From NCBI GenBank assembly GCA_009760855.2, contig WPIO01000076.1, positions 1,074,501 to 1,138,500 on the forward strand: 64,000 bases of DNA, read 5' to 3'. Made by a program: the position numbers and the translations under genes. The notes under the pieces are model-generated. The model ran no database searches, had not been told where the DNA came from, and saw only the letters and a program-made list of their open reading frames with translations. The DNA is from Cristatella mucedo (taxonomy: Eukaryota > Bryozoa > Phylactolaemata > Cristatellidae). Below are positions 58,401 through 61,109 of this stretch, in pieces; position 1 is the stretch's first letter, and every line of letters starts with the position of its first letter.

Positions 58401-61036
58401 AGCTGATTCGACAGGAGATATGCTGGCAAAGCCAATTTTGAGAGTCAGCCTTTCCAATCTCTGGATCACACTGGGTTTGCCCATAACTAGTAAGTTAGTT
58501 TTATCATCGTTTAGTTTTAGAAAATTTGCTGCCATCCATGTGCAGATGTCATCAATGCAAGCAGCAAGTGAGTTGAGAGAATTTGAACTGCTCGAAAGCT
58601 GGGAGGGATATCGATCCATAGTCGTTCACTGTGATTGAAATCTTGCGACTGGCTGGGCCACTGACTCAGCCCCAAACAAGGTGGCCTTGAGCTTGTGTTA
58701 GCCAAGTCAGGCTCAGTAGAACTTCCCGCCAGTCTGGCTTGCTTGGGTTGCTAGAGCTCTTGTTGCTCAAACCAGCGACTCGATGCGTGAACTCATGGCT
58801 GTTAATTTAGATGAGGCCGGTAACCCTGCCTATCTCTGCACAGAGCAGTGAAGAGCAGCAACTGTTGCTTACGTTTGTCTTCCTCCTCCTCCTCCTCCTC
58901 CTCCTCCTCTCCCCTTCTGCCTCCATCTCCTCCTCCCTCTCGTACACCCCCCCCCGCTCCTCTCTGCTCCAGCCTTCTCTTGTCCCTCCTCCTCATCCCC
59001 CTCCCCTTCGACTACCTATCCTTGTCAGCGTAGGCCCGCTCTAGTCGAGCCAGTTAGGCAGCCGACTTGATGCCTGGTCTCAAGCTTTGCATACGTGACT
59101 CCTTCCCTCGAAATGCAAGAGCTGCTCGTTAGTCATGCCTGCTCCTCGGTCGGCAGATCGCTGGCTCAAAATTCGTTAAATTTATTGGCACACTCGAGAA
59201 TTGGGACCTAAGCTATTTCTAGCAACCCGACCAGTGTTGATAATCCACACCTAATGTCTACCCCTTAAACTGAGTTCTTAGCTGCCAATTTTCCGATTGG
59301 TTTTCTGATTTATTCGGCTTACACTAATAGAATCAAACTGATTCTGGGACTCTGTATCATTAAGACAAAAGGCGCCTTGGGTTTCTGGCAGTTGTCGTAA
59401 CACAGTGCTCTGTGAAATAGACCGCCAGCATTAACATCTTAAATCTGTCTCGTCTGATGCCCGTAAAATGATGAAGTAAGCTGACGATAAATGGTGAATT
59501 TTACTTAAGTAGAATGCCTGATCCTTCAGTTGTTATTGCAACTAACCAGCTGTATTTAGGCATGACCTTGATGAAACCGGGACTCTTGTGATTGGTTGGA
59601 AGGACATTCAAAATCCACCGAGTCGGTCGATTTGGCCGATTCAATTCAACTACTGTCTGCCTTATGGCGGCAAGTCAGCAGACTCGGTAAACTTATATTG
59701 TTCTGTTTCATGGCTGAAGGTGTAGTCATTAAACGTTTGTGTGAGAAAGAATCAACAGTATAAACTCAGCTTCGTTTGTATTAGGATTGGTCGGGTTGTT
59801 GATCTGCAAGAAGCTGGAATCTTGATGCTGGCCTAATCTAAAATAGATCTTAGTGTATGGTGTTGCTAGAAACCAGTGCATTTTGTCGTCCTGCTGCATG
59901 TCGTCCTGCCCGGCAGTAGTGCTACCCGACCTCATATGTATGGGGTATAGCAGCGACGTAACCGGCATCATCATTGATCCTAAAAGCGATGGGCAAAGTC
60001 GAATGCCGGTAGAAGATCGGCAGCCCTAAGGGCCGATTGCAGCTGCTGCCAGGTGCTTTAGCATCATCAATATATAATCCCTTGATGACCACTCGACATT
60101 GAAGCCGAAGGAATATTCTATCATACCTAAATGACCAGTCTTAACTAATATCCATTCGTGCTCTAGTCTTTCGAAACTGTCACTGCAGATTGCTGGTATA
60201 CACCGATGCACCGTCAGCCAGCTCTACATACAAGGGTAACAATGAACTGATCAAGCTTTTAAAAGAGGATGGCATTTTGCCGAAGCTCCTGAAGTTCATG
60301 TCTCTGGTGGAGGACCCTAAAGAAGATTGGAATGCAAACTGTCGTCTATTCAAGGTACCTTTGCTTTCCCTGCACCGTCCAACTTGCAGTAGTGTCATCT
60401 GGTATCATGCTTGATTTGCAATGGTATTTGCTTTATTCTTGATGGCTAGATAATATATTGCTTTTTTACAGGGCCTTTTTCGCAACTACGGCATTGACCT
60501 ACTTGATTCATTCAAGTTACCTCTGCTCGAGCTTGCTCGAGATCCTTGCCACATCACCGAAGCTGGCCGACATAAATGCCTCAGTCAAGTCGTTTGTGGC
60601 GTCGTGCGTGGATCAAAGCACTGGCCTTTCGAAGAGGTATTGTAATCAATGTGATTGACGAAGCTGTCTATTTTTTCATCTGTTTAGTTGGAAAATGGAA
60701 TGATGGAGGTCCTAGTCTCTGCATTCTCAAGATTATTGTCCGTGTAGCCAGGAACTGCTTTAATTCTAGCACTTTATCGGGGACTGGCCATGATGTTGCC
60801 TCTGTGGGCTTGGCAGTGAGCTTTTCAGGCTGCCCACTCATGCAATACGTGTAGCAGGATCAAAATTGATGACATGGCCATGTGCTAACTTATGCCTTGT
60901 TTGGCATGAATCATTCACGGATGTCGTAGTTATTATTCATAGATTGCAAGCCTATTTACCGAGTTGCATTCCGGAAAGTCCCTTTCTGCTGACACCTCTG
61001 AGACACCATGCTATACGTGGATGCTCATCAGCACTT
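18374..61036 (+). CDS. PSME4: PSME4 (proteasome activator PA200/Blm10), 33 exons, 3' end beyond window
   Basis: PA200 is a very large HEAT-repeat solenoid that caps the 20S proteasome and promotes ATP- and ubiquitin-independent degradation, including of acetylated histones in DNA repair and sperm formation. Conserved blocks in order include 'YNHLLPYARSLNAE', 'LILPWRPLYQLF', 'ASNIGYVDWEPY', 'ESYFHPSNNGTW', 'LACLRPELVIPE', 'SLETLTEPHRL', 'LDKELQWLLLLLSES', 'DWGVGCNPYEMHIRWHEP' and 'GVVRGSKHWPFEE'. The start is the first ATG after an in-frame TGA (18353-18355). The exons give about 1490 codons with no in-frame stop, against about 1840 residues in vertebrates, so the C-terminal quarter is outside the window. 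Introns run from about 51 bp to about 5.7 kb and host most of the repeats. It appears to be a working gene. Exons 1-31 are firm; the exon 14 donor and exons 32-33 are less certain. Confidence 0.93.
19245..19790 (+). mobile_element. LINE-A, old internal fragment in intron 1
   Basis: The plus strand shows decayed versions of 'gatgatagcacc...atgggcaaacctagtgtcac' and the following reverse-transcriptase C-terminal segment ('LQLAQNSAARLVCRE'). Frameshifts are present and there is no tail. It runs parallel to the gene. Confidence 0.65.
20320..20830 (-). mobile_element. LINE-B (second L2/CR1-like family), 3' fragment
   Basis: The minus-strand frame at 20322-20765 (147 codons) encodes a LINE polymerase C-terminus: 'ELGRLPIDQRIRSKVLTLTH', 'LAPPYLAELLHQF', 'VGDRSFSSAGPRLWN'. 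The tail differs from LINE-A: it holds 'gtaatgttatgtatctccc' (near 20170-20230, minus-strand end) rather than (ATT)n. It resembles the fragments at 29640-30175 and 32013-32345 and defines a second family. Confidence 0.8.
21085..21650 (-). mobile_element. LINE-A-like, old 3' end in intron 1
   Basis: On the minus strand, remnants of the tail, the 3' untranslated region ('gtgcttatgcttgctgacac') and C-terminal polymerase blocks are visible but heavily mutated. AT-rich sequence with AATAAT runs lies at the tail side (21050-21090). Confidence 0.6.
21868..21950 (+). mobile_element. tRNA-like SINE remnant
   Basis: 'ggtagatcacttgaccggta' followed by 'atccagagggg' matches the D-arm to variable-loop region shared by many invertebrate tRNA-derived SINEs. 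The B-box region is degenerate (aattgtatcccccc). A tRNA pseudogene is the alternative. Confidence 0.45.
22573..22584. repeat. Poly-G tract (12)
   Basis: Twelve consecutive G in intron 1. Similar G or C tracts of 8-12 recur across the window. Confidence 0.95.
24317..24457 (+). CDS. PSME4: PSME4 exon 2
   Basis: Residues 70-117. The acceptor is ttgtag and the donor is gtaatg, phase 2 at both ends. 'FSKTDHIHVIQLHYELITIP' matches the vertebrate block that follows the exon 1 helices. Confidence 0.92.
24521..24616. repeat. 21-bp minisatellite in intron 2
   Basis: Four near-identical units beginning ggtcatatt and ending in catacatc or catgcatc, starting at 24521, 24541, 24562 and 24583, plus a partial fifth. 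It fills nearly half of the 212-bp intron. Confidence 0.9.
24670..24786 (+). CDS. PSME4: PSME4 exon 3
   Basis: Residues 117-156, containing 'LSRDDLILPWRPLYQLFMST'. This matches the conserved 'LPWRPLY' block of PA200. Donor gtgagt, phase 2. Confidence 0.93.
24868..24906 (+). CDS. PSME4: PSME4 exon 4 (39-bp microexon)
   Basis: Residues 156-169 (KTLFVNHIVHACR). The acceptor is cttgtag and the donor gtaagt. Phase 2 on both sides keeps the frame from exon 3 into exon 5, and the sequence aligns with the vertebrate 'LKTLVKSCR' stretch. Confidence 0.88.
24907..26257 (+). other. PSME4: PSME4 intron 4
   Basis: A 1.35-kb intron. A LINE-A tail remnant on the minus strand (about 25185-25260, 'gagaaccaaatctctttctg') is the only repeat I recognise. 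Open frames here show no domain. Confidence 0.7.
26258..26407 (+). CDS. PSME4: PSME4 exon 5
   Basis: Residues 169-219 (YFANEATQEMLDEWWPWVSP...HHMGFK). Acceptor gttgcag, donor gtaatg, phase 2. Closely follows the vertebrate segment between 'SCRPYF' and 'GFKLW'. Confidence 0.93.
26408..28727 (+). other. PSME4: PSME4 intron 5
   Basis: A 2.3-kb intron. It has a LINE-A tail remnant on the minus strand (26888-26945, 'ccctcagagaaccaaatctc') and a poly-C tract at 27619-27628. No other feature is recognised. Confidence 0.7.
28728..28791 (+). CDS. PSME4: PSME4 exon 6
   Basis: Residues 219-240 (KLWLKDLMKWYESSDGSPY). Acceptor gttgcag, donor gtatgc, ending in phase 0. Confidence 0.88.
28875..28949 (+). 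CDS. PSME4: PSME4 exon 7
   Basis: Residues 241-265, with 'ASNIGYVDWEPYACV' matching a strongly conserved PA200 block. Phase 0 at both ends, donor gtgagt. Confidence 0.93.
29032..29241 (+). CDS. PSME4: PSME4 exon 8
   Basis: Residues 266-335, from 'IFARTLKSSSLQVG' to 'LESYFHPSNNGTWT'. The FHPSNNG block is near-invariant in metazoan PA200. Donor gtaagc, phase 0. Confidence 0.94.
29408..29466 (+). CDS. PSME4: PSME4 exon 9
   Basis: Residues 336-355 (KGLHSFLVDLVDAFVKRVF). Acceptor gtgcag, donor gtaaga, phase 2 out. Confidence 0.9.
29620..30175 (-). mobile_element. LINE-B 3' fragment in intron 9
   Basis: The minus-strand frame at 29680-30159 reads 'ELGWLPVEQRIRSKVLRLSH', 'GLAPSYLAELLHQFQ', 'VGDRSFSSAGPRLWNSLPQF' and 'ATHYLNCSPNSAT'. 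This is the polymerase C-terminus of LINE-B. The minus-strand 3' end reads 'atacattacattacatt', so the tail unit is ATTAC rather than the ATT of LINE-A. Its 3' third is almost identical to an inverted copy at 32013-32345. Confidence 0.85.
30594..30735 (-). mobile_element. SINE-1 copy in intron 9
   Basis: On the minus strand: 'ggtgcacacattacaagacc', 'ggtcatgagttcgagacctg' (B box), then the body ending 'ctgctgctatacaaataagg'. The middle is diverged. Confidence 0.6.
31150..31312 (+). mobile_element. SINE-1 copy in intron 9
   Basis: 'gaggtcgtgggtccgaatcc' (B box), 'taagcggtggtgatagctgt', 'aaggctctgtcgctatacaa' and 'atcagctagtatttttt' show the whole family layout on the plus strand. Confidence 0.7.
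31704..31910 (+). CDS. PSME4: PSME4 exon 10
   Basis: Residues 355-424, 'ERYRKPVWFVFIPDDAKL' to 'LACLRPELVIPELVDR'. The 'RPELVIP' block is a PA200 hallmark. Acceptor ttgcag, donor gtatga, phase 2 at both ends. Confidence 0.94.
32013..32345 (+). mobile_element. LINE-B 3' fragment, inverted relative to the 29.6 kb copy
   Basis: The plus strand encodes 'GDRSFSSAGPRLWNSLPQF', 'SPTADYGTSFSAVLNCYF' and the tail to 'ggagatacattacat'. The overlapping protein stretch differs from the 29.6 kb copy at only one residue over about 90, so the two are close relatives. Confidence 0.85.
32660..33655 (+). mobile_element. LINE-A, old copy in intron 10
   Basis: The plus strand begins with the finger-region words 'TPLIKKSTLE' (32780s) and passes decayed motif C ('FFADDI' region, near 33220). 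It continues through 'ggcaaaccaagtgtttctca' and ends in a normal LINE-A tail at 33595-33655 ('agagattaagttctttgagg', then ATTATTATTAT). Internal deletions remove much of the body, and frames are broken. Confidence 0.65.
33750..33835 (-). mobile_element. LINE-A 3' tail fragment
   Basis: On the minus strand the terminal signature ('agagatccagttctctgagg', 'gcactttatcaagtgcatta') is present and only the tail survives. Confidence 0.65.
33900..33955 (-). mobile_element. SINE-1 partial copy
   Basis: 'gtagcagcaaaagagcctta' and 'acggctagcactacac' match the 3' half of SINE-1 on the minus strand. The rest is missing, and a LINE-A 3' end follows directly. Confidence 0.45.
33957..34138 (+). mobile_element. 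LINE-A 3' end
   Basis: 'tgcatgctgaccctgtgcat', 'cacccctaaccatattattc' and the perfect tail 'agagattaagttctctgagg' followed by (ATT)n identify the LINE-A 3' untranslated region. It is short and well preserved. Confidence 0.8.
34205..34240. repeat. ATT-rich run
   Basis: TTATTATTATTGTTATT-type run after a weak LINE-A tail-like stretch (34160-34205), probably the end of another decayed insertion. Confidence 0.5.
34510..34660 (+). mobile_element. SINE-1 copy, diverged
   Basis: 'gatcatgggttcgagtcgat' (B box), then 'ctgctgcaaacgaagtca', 'gcggtatataaggctg' and 'gactcagccgacc' follow the SINE-1 order with many changes. Confidence 0.5.
34985..35047 (+). mobile_element. LINE-A 3' tail fragment
   Basis: 'gctttatcaagtgcattatt' followed by ATT repeats, the last bases of LINE-A only. 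Confidence 0.6.
35372..35440. repeat. (TG)n microsatellite
   Basis: About 34 uninterrupted TG units in intron 10. Cys/Val-rich and Thr/His-rich open frames here are repeat translations. Confidence 0.98.
35931..36117 (+). CDS. PSME4: PSME4 exon 11
   Basis: Residues 424-486, 'LYQSLETLTEPHRLHATL' to 'LPGIDANDHFKTM'. 'ETLTEPH' and 'LPGID.ND' are conserved with vertebrates. Acceptor ctgcag, donor gtatcc, phase 0 out. Confidence 0.93.
36118..38382 (+). other. PSME4: PSME4 intron 11
   Basis: A 2.3-kb intron with no LINE or SINE that I recognise. It has a poly-A run at about 37159-37173 and a short AT microsatellite at 37433-37447. Confidence 0.7.
38383..38537 (+). CDS. PSME4: PSME4 exon 12
   Basis: Residues 487-538, 'GALHVIRVLAMLTPMVDCS' to 'FQDFAFQFLD'. 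Matches the vertebrate 'LVPLVDCS...FEDFVLQFMDR' region. Donor gtgagt, phase 2 out. Confidence 0.92.
38538..39480 (+). other. PSME4: PSME4 intron 12
   Basis: About 940 bases. I see no repeat or coding signal. Confidence 0.65.
39481..39631 (+). CDS. PSME4: PSME4 exon 13
   Basis: Residues 538-588 (LFVLIDNSSMDHNSSAAAVE...LSSAIFE). It occupies the poorly conserved loop after 'FMDR' in PA200, so homology is weak. Splice sites (ttgtag, gtagaa) and phases fit both neighbours. Confidence 0.8.
40010..40180 (+). mobile_element. SINE-1 copy, diverged
   Basis: 'ggtctcggttcgagtcaag' (B box), 'tgcccactgcaagcactggt', 'agccaccaatgctcttctgc' and 'tgatcagccgacctttact' follow the SINE-1 layout. Confidence 0.55.
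40405..40650 (+). repeat. 156-bp repeat family, about 1.6 tandem units
   Basis: 'gccgtttccaaaataa' at 40405 recurs as 'gccatttccaaaataa' at 40561, and the following bases stay alignable ('aaatgcggtttt' against 'aaatgcagtttc'). A full unit is about 156 bp. A further copy lies inverted at 41607-41835. It is non-coding and I do not recognise the family. Confidence 0.7.
40664..40789 (+). CDS. PSME4: PSME4 exon 14 (donor uncertain)
   Basis: Residues 589-630, 'ANEIHRPAKLQEILASTLL' to 'ATGDCLTKEYAIIHS'. It aligns with the vertebrate block before 'VALQKVFNF'. The attractive donor gtatgc at 40771 would give phase 2 and break exon 15. gtgaag at 40790 keeps phase 0, as exon 15 needs; a GC donor at 40777 would also fit. 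The acceptor is cattag. Confidence 0.7.
41260..41306. repeat. (GT)n microsatellite
   Basis: About 23 GT units, directly seen, followed by an AT run at 41320-41335. Confidence 0.97.
41338..41475 (-). mobile_element. SINE-2: tRNA-like head with a LINE-A-like tail
   Basis: On the minus strand the head reads 'gctggtttggtctagcagtt' (A box), 'aaggtgctcgcc' and 'gaggtcgtgggctcgagccc' (B box). It is joined directly to 'gtgaagcacctgaatagag' and 'agagattaagttctcttggg' followed by 'gtgctatataaatgaatta', which is the LINE-A 3' terminus. The whole element is about 138 bp. A second copy at 49167-49290 has the same junction, so this is a real chimeric family. Confidence 0.7.
41607..41835 (-). repeat. 156-bp repeat family, inverted copy
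   Basis: On the minus strand 'gcctgccatttccaaaataa', 'gcatagg', 'gagaatggtgctccggg' and 'cccaccaaattt' match the units at 40405-40650 in the same order. It therefore forms an inverted repeat about 1 kb from them, across exon 14. Confidence 0.7.
42010..42870 (-). mobile_element. LINE-A-like, old copy in intron 14
   Basis: The minus strand encodes a polymerase C-terminus at 42301-42663: 'LDKLTTANLVHAFVIT', 'LQLVHSSAARLASCERHNCP', 'DRHWLPIKQHIDFKVLPLTF' and 'NSLAPAYLCEYY'. A decayed 3' untranslated region and tail reach 42010. It diverges from LINE-A in many positions. Confidence 0.75.
43408..43579 (+). CDS. PSME4: PSME4 exon 15
   Basis: Residues 631-688, 'AVWDKLLRYLKGSVFEVLVS' to 'LPYCCERICQLIGE'. 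It aligns with 'VALQKVFNF...VPHCCSVI' in vertebrates and is GC-rich compared with its flanks. Donor gtaagt, phase 1. Confidence 0.9.
45122..45216 (+). repeat. Dispersed duplicate, copy 1
   Basis: 'tgcatgctagtttgccctgc' and 'ggttttgtgt' with flanking words recur at 46277-46366 ('tacatgctagtttgccctgc'). The second copy lies about 1.15 kb downstream on the same strand, across exon 16. Confidence 0.8.
45225..45400. repeat. Imperfect (TG/CG)n repeat
   Basis: Interrupted alternating purine-pyrimidine sequence (gtgtgtgcgcgaacgtg and similar). Cys/Val or His/Thr frames here are repeat translations. Such sequence can adopt Z-DNA. Confidence 0.85.
45679..45983 (+). CDS. PSME4: PSME4 exon 16
   Basis: Residues 688-789, the largest traced exon. 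'RLDKELQWLLLLLSESVQC' and 'RALHLVAKEGYEYAALAL' match the vertebrate 'ELDKELLWNLQLLSEI' and 'RTLHLTCKQGY' blocks, ending 'LSEHFPIE'. Acceptor cttgcag, donor gtaaaa, phase 0 out. Confidence 0.95.
46277..46366 (+). repeat. Dispersed duplicate, copy 2
   Basis: Second copy of the segment at 45122-45216, in direct orientation and with scattered substitutions. Lies in intron 16. Confidence 0.8.
46859..47019 (+). CDS. PSME4: PSME4 exon 17
   Basis: Residues 790-843. 'DWGVGCNPYEMHIRWHEPNE' matches the vertebrate '[20 protein letters not shown]' block. Ends in an Ala-rich helix (LARELAALEAAATVGAA). Donor gtaagt, phase 2. Confidence 0.94.
47078..47369. repeat. (CCCT)n microsatellite in intron 17
   Basis: About 290 bases of almost pure CCCT/TCCC repeats with a few interruptions, starting 58 bases after the exon 17 donor. 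The long Gly-Arg-Glu or Leu-Pro-Ser open frames on both strands are translations of it. Confidence 0.98.
47580..47645 (-). mobile_element. LINE-A 3' tail fragment
   Basis: On the minus strand 'gtaaagtacctagaaaaag', 'attcagttctctgagggcac' and (ATT)n mark a LINE-A 3' end in intron 17. Little or no body can be aligned. Confidence 0.65.
47646..48139 (+). other. PSME4: PSME4 intron 17, distal part
   Basis: AT-rich sequence up to the exon 18 acceptor with no recognised repeat. Confidence 0.6.
48140..48232 (+). CDS. PSME4: PSME4 exon 18
   Basis: Residues 843-874 (HELERRLVIVYELLSGSGA...). It corresponds to the vertebrate 'ILQSLTIVHNCLIGSG' helix. Acceptor tttgcag, donor gtaagt, phase 2 at both ends. 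Confidence 0.9.
48838..49062 (+). mobile_element. LINE-A 3' end in intron 18
   Basis: 'gtgcttatgcgtgctgatac', 'tgcatgctgaccctgtgcat', 'cacccctaaccatattattc' and the tail 'agagattgagttctctgaag' then ATTATTATTAT: the 3' untranslated region of LINE-A, plus strand. Confidence 0.8.
49167..49290 (+). mobile_element. SINE-2: tRNA-like head with a LINE-A-like tail
   Basis: The head 'ctagtttggtccagggctag' (A-box region), 'gtgctcacctttgaggacc' and 'aaggtcgttggctctatccc' (weak B box) is joined to 'ataaagctcctggatagag', 'agagattaagctctcttaag' and 'gtgcaattcaaataaattta'. The second half is the LINE-A 3' terminal signature. Same structure as the copy at 41338-41475. Confidence 0.7.
49402..49526 (+). CDS. 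PSME4: PSME4 exon 19
   Basis: Residues 874-916, 'SEYAAVATVSNIHYAGVSCH' to 'KVLEVMHKLL'. Corresponds to the stretch ending in 'VIATVIRKLLNHIL' in vertebrates. Acceptor cttgcag, donor gtaggt, phase 1 out. Confidence 0.87.
49653..49711 (+). CDS. PSME4: PSME4 exon 20
   Basis: Residues 916-935 (DHLLSCPGADSAKPLVELVG). Acceptor tttttag, donor gtaagc, phase 0 out. Short and weakly conserved, supported mainly by phase and position. Confidence 0.8.
49712..50316 (+). other. PSME4: PSME4 intron 20
   Basis: About 600 bases, no recognised repeat or coding signal. Confidence 0.6.
50317..50415 (+). CDS. PSME4: PSME4 exon 21
   Basis: Residues 936-968 (VYRVLIFYHGTSEPSIEEA...). Acceptor tttgtag, donor gtgatt. 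A stop (taa) follows in frame two codons later, so the exon must end about here. Conservation is weak (vertebrate 'SLFLIIKIIGDLLQF' region). Confidence 0.75.
50497..50556 (+). CDS. PSME4: PSME4 exon 22
   Basis: Residues 969-988. 'ENRHLRTVIVERARLQHE' aligns with 'KKQHIRALLIDRVMLQHE' of vertebrates. Acceptor tttgtag, donor gtattg, phase 0. The intron before it is only 81 bases. Confidence 0.87.
50557..52000 (+). other. PSME4: PSME4 intron 22
   Basis: A 1.4-kb intron with a hairpin (50621-50682), a poly-C tract (50960-50971) and a weak LINE-A tail remnant (about 51525-51560). Confidence 0.7.
50621..50682. repeat. Inverted repeat with 14-bp perfect arms
   Basis: gattttcgtgtcag (50627-50640) and ctgacacgaaaatc (50654-50667) are perfect reverse complements with a 13-base loop. 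Outer bases cagtca/tgactg (50621-50626 and 50677-50682) extend the stem after a 9-base bulge. Confidence 0.85.
52001..52096 (+). CDS. PSME4: PSME4 exon 23
   Basis: Residues 989-1020. 'LHRDAFCDLFRLATSQYDD' aligns with 'IHQDMIRDLLRLSTSSYSQ'. Strong acceptor (gttttttcag), donor gtaagt, phase 0. Confidence 0.92.
52097..52716 (+). other. PSME4: PSME4 intron 23
   Basis: About 620 bases. A weak tRNA-like stretch near 52395-52470 could be a decayed SINE. Nothing else is recognised. Confidence 0.55.
52717..52845 (+). CDS. PSME4: PSME4 exon 24
   Basis: Residues 1021-1063, 'VRKKAQSWLNYGFAAYPGS' to 'TNEQRFK'. Matches the vertebrate 'VRNKAQQTFFAALGAY...QQQFKGAL' region. Phase 0 at both ends. Confidence 0.93.
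52931..53122 (+). CDS. PSME4: PSME4 exon 25 (GC donor)
   Basis: Residues 1064-1127, 'GALKIVLGDSTCSIAGSKSW' to 'DDSFETLALSIE'. Aligns with 'GALYCLLGN...WPAIVSS...KPSIVRLFDDLAEKI'. The exon ends with the sequence AG followed by gcaagt, an ideal GC-type donor. The nearest GT would shift the frame, and exon 26 fits only in phase 0. Confidence 0.9.
53274..53389 (+). CDS. PSME4: PSME4 exon 26
   Basis: Residues 1128-1166, an Ala/Ser-rich start then 'LALAKQRYAAWR', which leads into exon 27 as in the vertebrate 'IKRQQEKNADALRNYENL'. Acceptor tttgtag, donor gtatat, phase 2 out. Alternative acceptors inside it break the frame. Confidence 0.8.
53483..53536 (+). CDS. PSME4: PSME4 exon 27
   Basis: Residues 1166-1184 (SYDKLSDALVAHALGGS), matching 'NYENLVDTLLDGVEQ'. 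Acceptor cttgtag, donor gtaaga, phase 2 at both ends. Confidence 0.87.
53704..53833 (+). CDS. PSME4: PSME4 exon 28
   Basis: Residues 1184-1227, 'HWKQYETVMKMLASLIRYD' to 'ARNLVHDSYILRK'. Aligns with 'PWKFEHIGIGLLSLLLRDD...VENLNHDAIVVRK'. Donor gtgagt, phase 0 out. Confidence 0.94.
53834..55102 (+). other. PSME4: PSME4 intron 28
   Basis: About 1.27 kb; its second half is a minus-strand LINE-A copy (54466-55020). The first half shows nothing recognisable. Confidence 0.75.
54466..55020 (-). mobile_element. LINE-A 3' end in intron 28
   Basis: The minus strand carries 'AYLSDLLPNQAKHRTTLFLE', 'IPRTNLKSVGDHAFSSYAPK' and 'HLFMTAFSGSL', then the 3' untranslated region and a tail ending in AATAAT-type sequence (54467-54500). 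It is 5'-truncated about 80 bases before the exon 29 acceptor and shows scattered substitutions. Confidence 0.85.
55103..55296 (+). CDS. PSME4: PSME4 exon 29
   Basis: Residues 1228-1292, 'LTVKAVVAILYQQKFRRSKT' to 'QFVDRAHIGRNGSCK'. Aligns with 'AVAGILKQLKRTHKK...CFVEKTHWGYYTWPK' but with a shorter middle. Acceptor attgcag, donor gtacgt, phase 2 out. Confidence 0.92.
55350..55404. repeat. (CT)n microsatellite in intron 29
   Basis: About 27 CT units beginning 53 bases after the exon 29 donor. Confidence 0.97.
55600..55690 (+). mobile_element. tRNA-like remnant
   Basis: 'gagccgaccgagtggattgc' resembles an A-box region and 'tgtgggtttgagtcctgcac' a B box at about the right spacing. No tail typical of SINE-1 or SINE-2 follows. 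It could be a tRNA pseudogene or a third SINE type. Confidence 0.4.
56570..56650 (-). mobile_element. LINE-A 3' tail fragment
   Basis: On the minus strand 'agtgcctggaatgagatttg', 'gttcccttagggtgc' and ATT-rich sequence indicate a decayed LINE-A 3' end. Confidence 0.5.
57546..58610 (-). mobile_element. LINE-A, 5'-truncated copy in intron 29
   Basis: About 1.07 kb of minus-strand LINE-A from just after motif C (a 'DPSQP'-like stretch) to the 3' tail and (ATT)n at 57546-57563. It is very similar to the copy at 14318-15718. The boundary at about 58610 is abrupt. Confidence 0.9.
57843..58619 (-). pseudogene. Reverse transcriptase C-terminal fragment, frameshifted (LINE-A)
   Basis: A 258-codon minus-strand frame holds 'LNDDKTNLLVMGKPSVIQRL', 'ARNLGAIFQCDLSLDDHISS', 'RLVCRERRSCHITPL' and 'DLHWLPVKQRI'. 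It leaves the family frame after 'RFLESNSL', where a short deletion shifts the reading. The rest of the C-terminus ('SFGDRAFSSYAPK') continues in another frame. The N-terminal polymerase half, including motifs A to C, is missing. Confidence 0.85.
58880..59010. repeat. (TCC)n microsatellite and C/T-rich tract
   Basis: About ten TCC units at 58883-58910, followed by irregular C/T-rich sequence with a nine-C run at 58947-58955. Confidence 0.9.
60189..60354 (+). CDS. PSME4: PSME4 exon 30
   Basis: Residues 1292-1347, 'LLVYTDAPSASSTYKGNNEL' to 'EDWNANCRLFK'. Corresponds to 'NMVVYAG...[29 protein letters not shown]'. Acceptor ctgcag, donor gtacct, phase 0 out. Confidence 0.93.
60472..60636 (+). CDS. 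PSME4: PSME4 exon 31
   Basis: Residues 1348-1402, 'GLFRNYGIDLLDSFKLPLL' to 'GVVRGSKHWPFEE'. Aligns closely with 'GIFRNFDDAFLPVLKPHLE...GLIRGSKHWTFEK'. Strong acceptor (cttttttacag), donor gtattg, phase 0 at both ends. Confidence 0.95.
60688..60743 (+). CDS. PSME4: PSME4 exon 32 (end uncertain)
   Basis: About residues 1403-1421 (LENGMMEVLVSAFSRLLS), matching 'VEKLWELLCPLLRTALS'. Two donors overlap: gtgtag at 60742 (phase 0) and gtagcc at 60744 (phase 2). The second fits the proposed exon 33. Confidence 0.65.
60829..61036 (+). CDS. PSME4: PSME4 exon 33 (tentative)
   Basis: About residues 1421-1490. The frame reads '...MTWPCANLCLVWHESF' and then 'IIHRLQAYLP...' up to the donor gtaagt at 61037. 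It is roughly alignable with the vertebrate '[28 protein letters not shown]' segment. The acceptor cttttcag gives the right phase after the second exon 32 donor. A second open frame over 60943-61036 ('IASLFTELHSGKSLSAD') also resembles PA200, so the exact model is open. Confidence 0.5.
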
Positions 61037-61109
61037 GTAAGTTTTAACTAGAAGATTGCCATGACTAGCACACTCATACCTATGTCAAAGGCATTTTTCA
61101 TGACTGATA

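Larger units (their letters stand above)
55297..60188 (+). other. PSME4: PSME4 intron 29
   Basis: A 4.9-kb intron. It holds CT and TCC microsatellites, a tRNA-like remnant, two LINE-A pieces and G or C tracts (56489-56496, 56862-56869, 58947-58955). From 59045 to the acceptor nothing is recognised. Confidence 0.8.
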
